64,000 bases of DNA, taken from assembly GCA_965117015.1 (NCBI GenBank), contig OZ220747.1, positions 2,418,001-2,482,000 of the forward strand. The letters are read 5' to 3'. Each line of letters begins with the position of its first letter. Within the stretch, counting starts at the first letter, position 1. Position numbers and translations under genes: made by a program. Below are positions 60,497 to 64,000 of this stretch, piece by piece. The notes under the pieces were generated by a model. The model saw nothing but the letters and a program-made list of their open reading frames with translations. It did no database searches and was not told the DNA's origin. The stretch is from Aldehydirespirator sp965117015. Lineage in GTDB: Bacteria > Actinomycetota > Acidimicrobiia > Acidimicrobiales > Aldehydirespiratoraceae.

Positions 60497-61780
60497 TCAG
60501 TCTGGTGTCTGCTCGGGTCCGAGCCGGGCCTTTGACGCATAGTGCGCTTCGCGGAAGATGTTCCGGGCCATCAACGACAACTCGCTGCCGCGGCGGATCC
60601 GGTACACCTCGGCCCTTGCGGCGTGGACCTCCTCGTCGGCGGGCGCGGCCTGGGCGGCCCACTCGACCAGCTGGCAGGCGAGCCGCAGGTCGCCGGCCTC
60701 GCACAGCTCGGCGGCCCGCCGGGCCAGCGCGGCCGCCCCGCCGGCCATGGCCGCCACCTCGGCGGCCACGGCGGCGTCGGGTGCGGGCTTGAGCCGGGCC
60801 GGGTTGGAGTCGTGCCAACCGCCGTACAGGCGCCAGATGTTGCGCACCACGAACTCGGGCTCATCGTAGGAGGGCCGCAGGTACGGACGTTCCAGGAGGT
60901 TCTCGGGCACCCGCACCGTGTGCAGGATCTCGTCGAGGGGGGCGCCCGCGTTCATCATCGCCAGGGTGTCGGCCACGAGGCCCTCGAGCGCGGTGGCGGT
61001 GTCGTCGAGGACTCGGGCGATCCGCTCGGTGCCGGCGACGGGCAGGCCGTGGGCGGGAGCCAGCAGCGAGGGCCGCAGATCGATCATGCGCCGCAGGGCC
61101 GCGGCCCATTCCGCGGGGTAGCGCTGCGCCTTCTGGGGGTTGCCCGCGTTCGGGAAGGCCCAGATGATCAAGTCCCCGGTGAACAGCACTCCTTGCTGCG
61201 GCACCCACGCGATGGTGTGATCGTCGGTCTCGCCCTTCTCGTGGATCAACTGCAGCCTGGTATCGCCCACCTCCAGGTCCATCCCGTCGGAGTGCGTCAC
61301 CTGGGGCTTCACCCAATCGACGTTGTAGGACCCGGCCCTGTACCTCCGGCCGAACTGGCGGGCGTTGACGACCTCGTTGTAGTCGCGGGTGAGTTCGTAG
61401 CGGTCGAGGCGCCGCTCCACGGCGTCGTGGGCCACCACCGTCGGCGAGAGGCGCCCGCGTTCGGCGGCGTCGTCGCGGAAGACCGACGCGCCGCTGACAT
61501 GGTCCGCGTGCCCGTGGGTGTAGACGACGGTGTCGACCGGTACGTCCCGCCAGCGGCGGAGGTGCTCCACCGCGGCCGACGCGAAGTCGGGCTGGGACGT
61601 GTCCACCACCACGAGCCCGTCCTCGGCGTCGAGCGTCCAGATATGGGAGAAGCCGCACACCAGCCCCACGCCGTCGGCTATCTCGTGGAATGTACCGTCC
61701 ACGGGGTTGACGCTCGCGGGTCCCTCGTAGACGGCTCCGTCGACGAAACGGGCCGAGCGTTCGAGCAGCGACTCGGTCAT
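60497..61780 (-). CDS. MBL-fold hydrolase with alkylsulfatase-like C-terminus
   Basis: 427 residues. Metal motif THGHADHVSG (88-97), later HEKGETDDHT and FTGDLIIW, then a helical C-terminal domain (about 280-427, AAALARRAAELCEAGDLRLACQLVEWAAQAAP) like the dimerisation domain of linear alkylsulfatases. That suggests a sulfate-ester or related hydrolase; true SdsA1 enzymes also have an SCP2 domain, missing here. ATG 61780 chosen; GTG 61786 is possible. First gene of a pair with the methyltransferase. Confidence 0.8.
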   Translation of the reverse strand: MTESLLERSARFVDGAVYEGPASVNPVDGTFHEIADGVGLVCGFSHIWTLDAEDGLVVVDTSQPDFASAAVEHLRRWRDVPVDTVVYTHGHADHVSGASVFRDDAAERGRLSPTVVAHDAVERRLDRYELTRDYNEVVNARQFGRRYRAGSYNVDWVKPQVTHSDGMDLEVGDTRLQLIHEKGETDDHTIAWVPQQGVLFTGDLIIWAFPNAGNPQKAQRYPAEWAAALRRMIDLRPSLLAPAHGLPVAGTERIARVLDDTATALEGLVADTLAMMNAGAPLDEILHTVRVPENLLERPYLRPSYDEPEFVVRNIWRLYGGWHDSNPARLKPAPDAAVAAEVAAMAGGAAALARRAAELCEAGDLRLACQLVEWAAQAAPADEEVHAARAEVYRIRRGSELSLMARNIFREAHYASKARLGPEQTPD

Positions 61781-61808
61781 GGGCACATGCTTGCTGGTTG
61801 TCGGGCGC

Positions 61809-61883
61809 TGGAGCGGGCGACCGGAATCGAACCGGCATCATCAGCTTGGAAGGCTGAGGTTCTAGCCGTTGAACTACGCCCGC
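61809..61883 (-). tRNA. tRNA-Gly (anticodon TCC)
   Basis: On the minus strand: acceptor GCGGGCG/CGCCCGC, D stem GTTC/GAAC, anticodon stem TCAGC/GCTGA with loop CTTCCAA (anticodon TCC), T arm GCCGG-TTCGATT-CCGGT, discriminator T and an encoded CCA (61811-61809). TACCGT (61898-61893) lies 9 bases upstream of the 5' end and fits the local -10 pattern. Confidence 0.95.
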
Positions 61884-61982
61884 GGACCCCTCACGGTAGC
61901 GGTCCGCGGCGCGCTGCATTGCTTCGATCATCGGGGCCCGCCTCGCGTAGTGCGCCCGAACCGCACCGGTACACTCGCGGCC

Positions 61983-63404
61983 GTGCGCAGCAGCGTCGAG
62001 ACGCTCACCGACAACCGCGTCAAGCTGACCATCGAGTTGGACGAGGCAGAGTTCGAGACCGAGGTCGAGGCGGCCTTCAAACGCATCGCCCGCGAGGTGA
62101 GGATTCCGGGGTTTCGCCCCGGCAAGGCGCCCCGACGGCTGCTGGAGGCGCAGCTGGGACCGGTGGCGGGCCGGGCGGAGGCTCTGCGGGCCTCGCTGCC
62201 CGACTACTACGCCCGCGCCGTCGTCGAGCACGACATCGACGTCATCGACGCGCCCCGCATCGAGGTCACCGAGGGCTCGGAAGCAGGTCCGGTGTCCTTC
62301 GACGCGGTGGTCGATGTCCGCCCCGCCATTCTGGTGTCGGGCTACGACGAGTTGAGCGTGCAGATCCCCAGCCCCGCGGTCGACACCGACGAGGTTGTGG
62401 CCGAGATCGACAGGTTCCGCAAGCAGTTCGCGGAACTGGCCCCGGTGAAGCGGGCCGCGGTCGATGGCGATCATCTCACGATCGACATCACCGGCACGCT
62501 GGGAGGCGAGACCGTCGACGGCCTCACGACCTCCGACTACGACTACCTGCTCGGCACCGGGGCGGTGGTACCCGAGATCGACGAGAACCTGCGCGGTTCC
62601 ACCGCCGGAGACATCCTGGAGTTCCTGGCCTCGCATCCCGATCCCGAGGAGGATCAGGAGCTTCGTTTCCGAGTGCTGGTCAAGGAGGTGCAGGAGGCCG
62701 TCCTGCCCGACCTGGACGACGAGTTCGTGGGGGCCAACACCGAGTTCGACACCGCCGAGGAGTTCCGAGCCGCGCTCGAGACCGGACAGGCGAGAACCAG
62801 GGTGATGTACGCCGAATCGGTACGCCGCGAGGCCATCGCCTCGGCGGTGGCTGATCTCGTCGCCGAGGAGGTCCCCGAGGCGATGATCTCGTCGGAGGTG
62901 GAGGCCCGGCGCGAGAACCTCACGAGAGACCTCGCCCAGCGGGGCTACGAACTTGACGACTACCTCGAAAGCATCGGGCAGTCCCGCGAGGAGTTCGAGG
63001 GCGGTCTGCGGCTCAGCGCCGACCGCAGCGTCAAGCTGGATCTCGCGCTGCGGGCCGTCGCATTGGCCGAGGGTCTCGAGGCGGACGACGAGGCAGTCGA
63101 CGCCGAACTGGAGCAGGCCGTGCTCGCGGCCGGCAACGGAGCCGAGGTGGATGCGGCGGCCGAAGCGGCCCGGCTGCGCGACGCGCTGGCCTCGTCCGGC
63201 CAGCTGTCGGACATGCGTTCCCAGATCTCCAAGCGCACCGCTCTGGAGTGGATCACGGAGCGGGTCGAGCTGGTCGATCCCGACGGGGAGGTCGTCGATC
63301 CGGAACTGCTGAGACTTCCCGCCGACGTTGGCGAAGGCGCGGAGAGCCCTCAGGATGTAGACACCGATCAGGCACAGGACGAACAAGCGCAGGACGAATC
63401 ATGA
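61983..63404 (+). CDS. tig: trigger factor
   Basis: Ribosome-bound chaperone and prolyl isomerase, 473 residues. The ribosome-binding signature is REVRIPGFRPGKAPRRLLEAQLG (about 38-60). The FKBP domain follows (about 155-245) and the helical C-terminal domain to about 440. The tail is acidic with a duplicated AQDE unit from a 15-bp tandem repeat. GTG 61983 follows TACACT by 7 bases (leaderless). Overlaps clpP by ATGA. Confidence 0.96.
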   Translation: MRSSVETLTDNRVKLTIELDEAEFETEVEAAFKRIAREVRIPGFRPGKAPRRLLEAQLGPVAGRAEALRASLPDYYARAVVEHDIDVIDAPRIEVTEGSEAGPVSFDAVVDVRPAILVSGYDELSVQIPSPAVDTDEVVAEIDRFRKQFAELAPVKRAAVDGDHLTIDITGTLGGETVDGLTTSDYDYLLGTGAVVPEIDENLRGSTAGDILEFLASHPDPEEDQELRFRVLVKEVQEAVLPDLDDEFVGANTEFDTAEEFRAALETGQARTRVMYAESVRREAIASAVADLVAEEVPEAMISSEVEARRENLTRDLAQRGYELDDYLESIGQSREEFEGGLRLSADRSVKLDLALRAVALAEGLEADDEAVDAELEQAVLAAGNGAEVDAAAEAARLRDALASSGQLSDMRSQISKRTALEWITERVELVDPDGEVVDPELLRLPADVGEGAESPQDVDTDQAQDEQAQDES

Positions 63405-64000
63405 GCATCAGCCCCCGCAACTACTTGGTTCCGACCGTGGTGGAGCAGACCAACCGCGGAGAGCGTGCGTTCGACCTCTACAGCCGGCTCCTCAAGGAGA
63501 ACATCATCTTCCTGGGCACCCCTATCGACGACGTGGTCGCCAACCTGATCTGCGCGCAGCTGCTGCACCTCGAGTCCGAGGATCCCGACAAGGACATCAA
63601 CCTCTACATCAACAGCCCCGGCGGGGACATCAACTCGCTGTTCGCGATCTACGACACGATGCAGTACATCAAGCCCGACATCACCACCATCTGCTTCGGT
63701 CAGGCGGCGTCGGCCGCCGCAGTGCTGCTGGCGGCCGGCACCAGAGGCAAGCGCCTCGCTCTGCCGCACGCCAGGATCCTCCTCCACCAGCCCTACGCGG
63801 GGGCCCACGGCGACGCCAGCGACATAGAGCTGATCGCCTCCGAGGTGGCCCGGCTGAAGAAGTCGTTGGAGGAGGTGCTCTCGCAGCACACCGGCCAGCC
63901 CATCGAGCAGATCGCGACCGACACCGACCGGGACTTCGTCATGACCGCCGAGCAGGCTCAGGAGTACGGCGTCATCGATGAGGTGATCGAAGCGCGTAAT
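63401..64000 (+). CDS. clpP: ATP-dependent Clp protease proteolytic subunit (3' end outside window)
   Basis: 200 codons are present without a stop, almost the full length of ClpP. Catalytic triad Ser104 (FGQAASAAA), His129 (ILLHQPYAG) and Asp178 (TDRDFVMTA). LYINSPGGDI marks the substrate strand. Coupled to tig by ATGA, the usual tig-clpP(-clpX) order. The last residues read VIDEVIEARN, so only a few codons should be missing. Confidence 0.96.
   Translation, partial: MSISPRNYLVPTVVEQTNRGERAFDLYSRLLKENIIFLGTPIDDVVANLICAQLLHLESEDPDKDINLYINSPGGDINSLFAIYDTMQYIKPDITTICFGQAASAAAVLLAAGTRGKRLALPHARILLHQPYAGAHGDASDIELIASEVARLKKSLEEVLSQHTGQPIEQIATDTDRDFVMTAEQAQEYGVIDEVIEARN

Noticed and set aside
59110..61883. 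Integrated element bounded by the HTH (excisionase-like) gene and tRNA-Gly
   Set aside because: No integrase, no repeat of the tRNA 3' end and base composition like the surroundings.
60542..62854. Long open frame (770 codons) opposite the MBL gene and across tRNA-Gly
   Set aside because: Runs through a tRNA and two real genes; the translation is low complexity (Arg/Gly-rich), as expected from GC-rich antisense frames.
1..64000. Defence system, biosynthetic gene cluster or prophage
   Set aside because: I searched both strands for nucleases, helicases, toxin-antitoxin pairs, PKS/NRPS or phage proteins and saw none; FabH and the methyltransferase stand alone.

Overview
The window is a high-GC actinobacterial chromosome segment, most likely from the class Acidimicrobiia or a close relative. 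This is inferred from the gene order and gene content, not from a marker search. Supporting signs are GC-rich codon use, many GTG and TTG starts, lipoproteins with 'AAACGDD' lipoboxes, and a Mycobacterium-like order tlyA-nadK-pyrG-nudix-xerD and scpA-scpB-pseudouridine synthase-(tyrA-aroA)-cmk. At least 21 genes have a TANNNT -10 box 6-9 nt before the start codon, i.e. probable leaderless mRNAs. There is no prophage, IS element, CRISPR array or defence island, so most of it is stable chromosome.

Layout. 1-2490: end of an alpha/beta hydrolase, an acyl-CoA ligase and a 2-keto-4-pentenoate hydratase, resembling an aromatic or steroid ring meta-cleavage segment. 2557-11820: a sugar regulon with a GH13 alpha-glucosidase, a GH38 alpha-mannosidase, an ABC sugar transporter (binding protein plus two permeases, no ATPase) and a LacI repressor. 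Two copies of a palindromic operator (GTAAGCGCTTAC) sit at identical positions next to -35/-10 promoters. 12051-18616: scattered housekeeping genes (aspartyl-protease-like protein, VOC protein, fpg, ferrochelatase, crotonase, NifU/HesB protein, dxs). 18629-24856: PAP2 membrane enzyme, tldD-tldE, uppP, a SAF/CpaB-like protein, an FmdB zinc ribbon and plsY. 24853-28218: molybdopterin genes moeA-moaA-moaC and a small two-helix membrane protein in a SepX/GlpR-like position, followed by tRNA-Ala. 28368-30693: Lrp and AraC regulators with clear operator-like sites.

30905-45702 looks like a nitrogen or amide scavenging region: an alpha/beta hydrolase, a Liv-type ABC transporter with a LivM-LivG fusion, an ERG4/ERG24-family sterol-reductase-like membrane enzyme, an ammonium transporter, FabH, an M20 N-carbamoyl amidohydrolase, two more alpha/beta hydrolases, RidA, a GatC/AtzG-like small protein and an amidase. 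45715-64000 is core genome: tlyA, nadK, pyrG, ADP-ribose pyrophosphatase, xerD, trpS, scpA, scpB, rRNA pseudouridine synthase, tyrA, aroA, cmk, plsC, ispH, a small HTH protein, a methyltransferase, an MBL-fold hydrolase, tRNA-Gly, tig and the start of clpP.

The most unusual features are not single genes. (1) Gene junctions repeatedly carry short tandem duplications that create micro-ORFs linked by 4-base stop/start overlaps (aroA-cmk, livF-livH, cmk-plsC; a simpler one after moeA). (2) A family of roughly 51-60 bp palindromic repeats occurs as pairs with 71-72 bp period at 13657 and 42661 and as one decayed copy at 29675. (3) Four GGA(C/T)A direct repeats with exact 21-bp spacing lie between the AraC gene and its divergent neighbour. 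(4) Three DnaA-box-like sites with 21/23-bp spacing lie at the start of hemH. (5) Symmetric shared -10 boxes lie between divergent genes.
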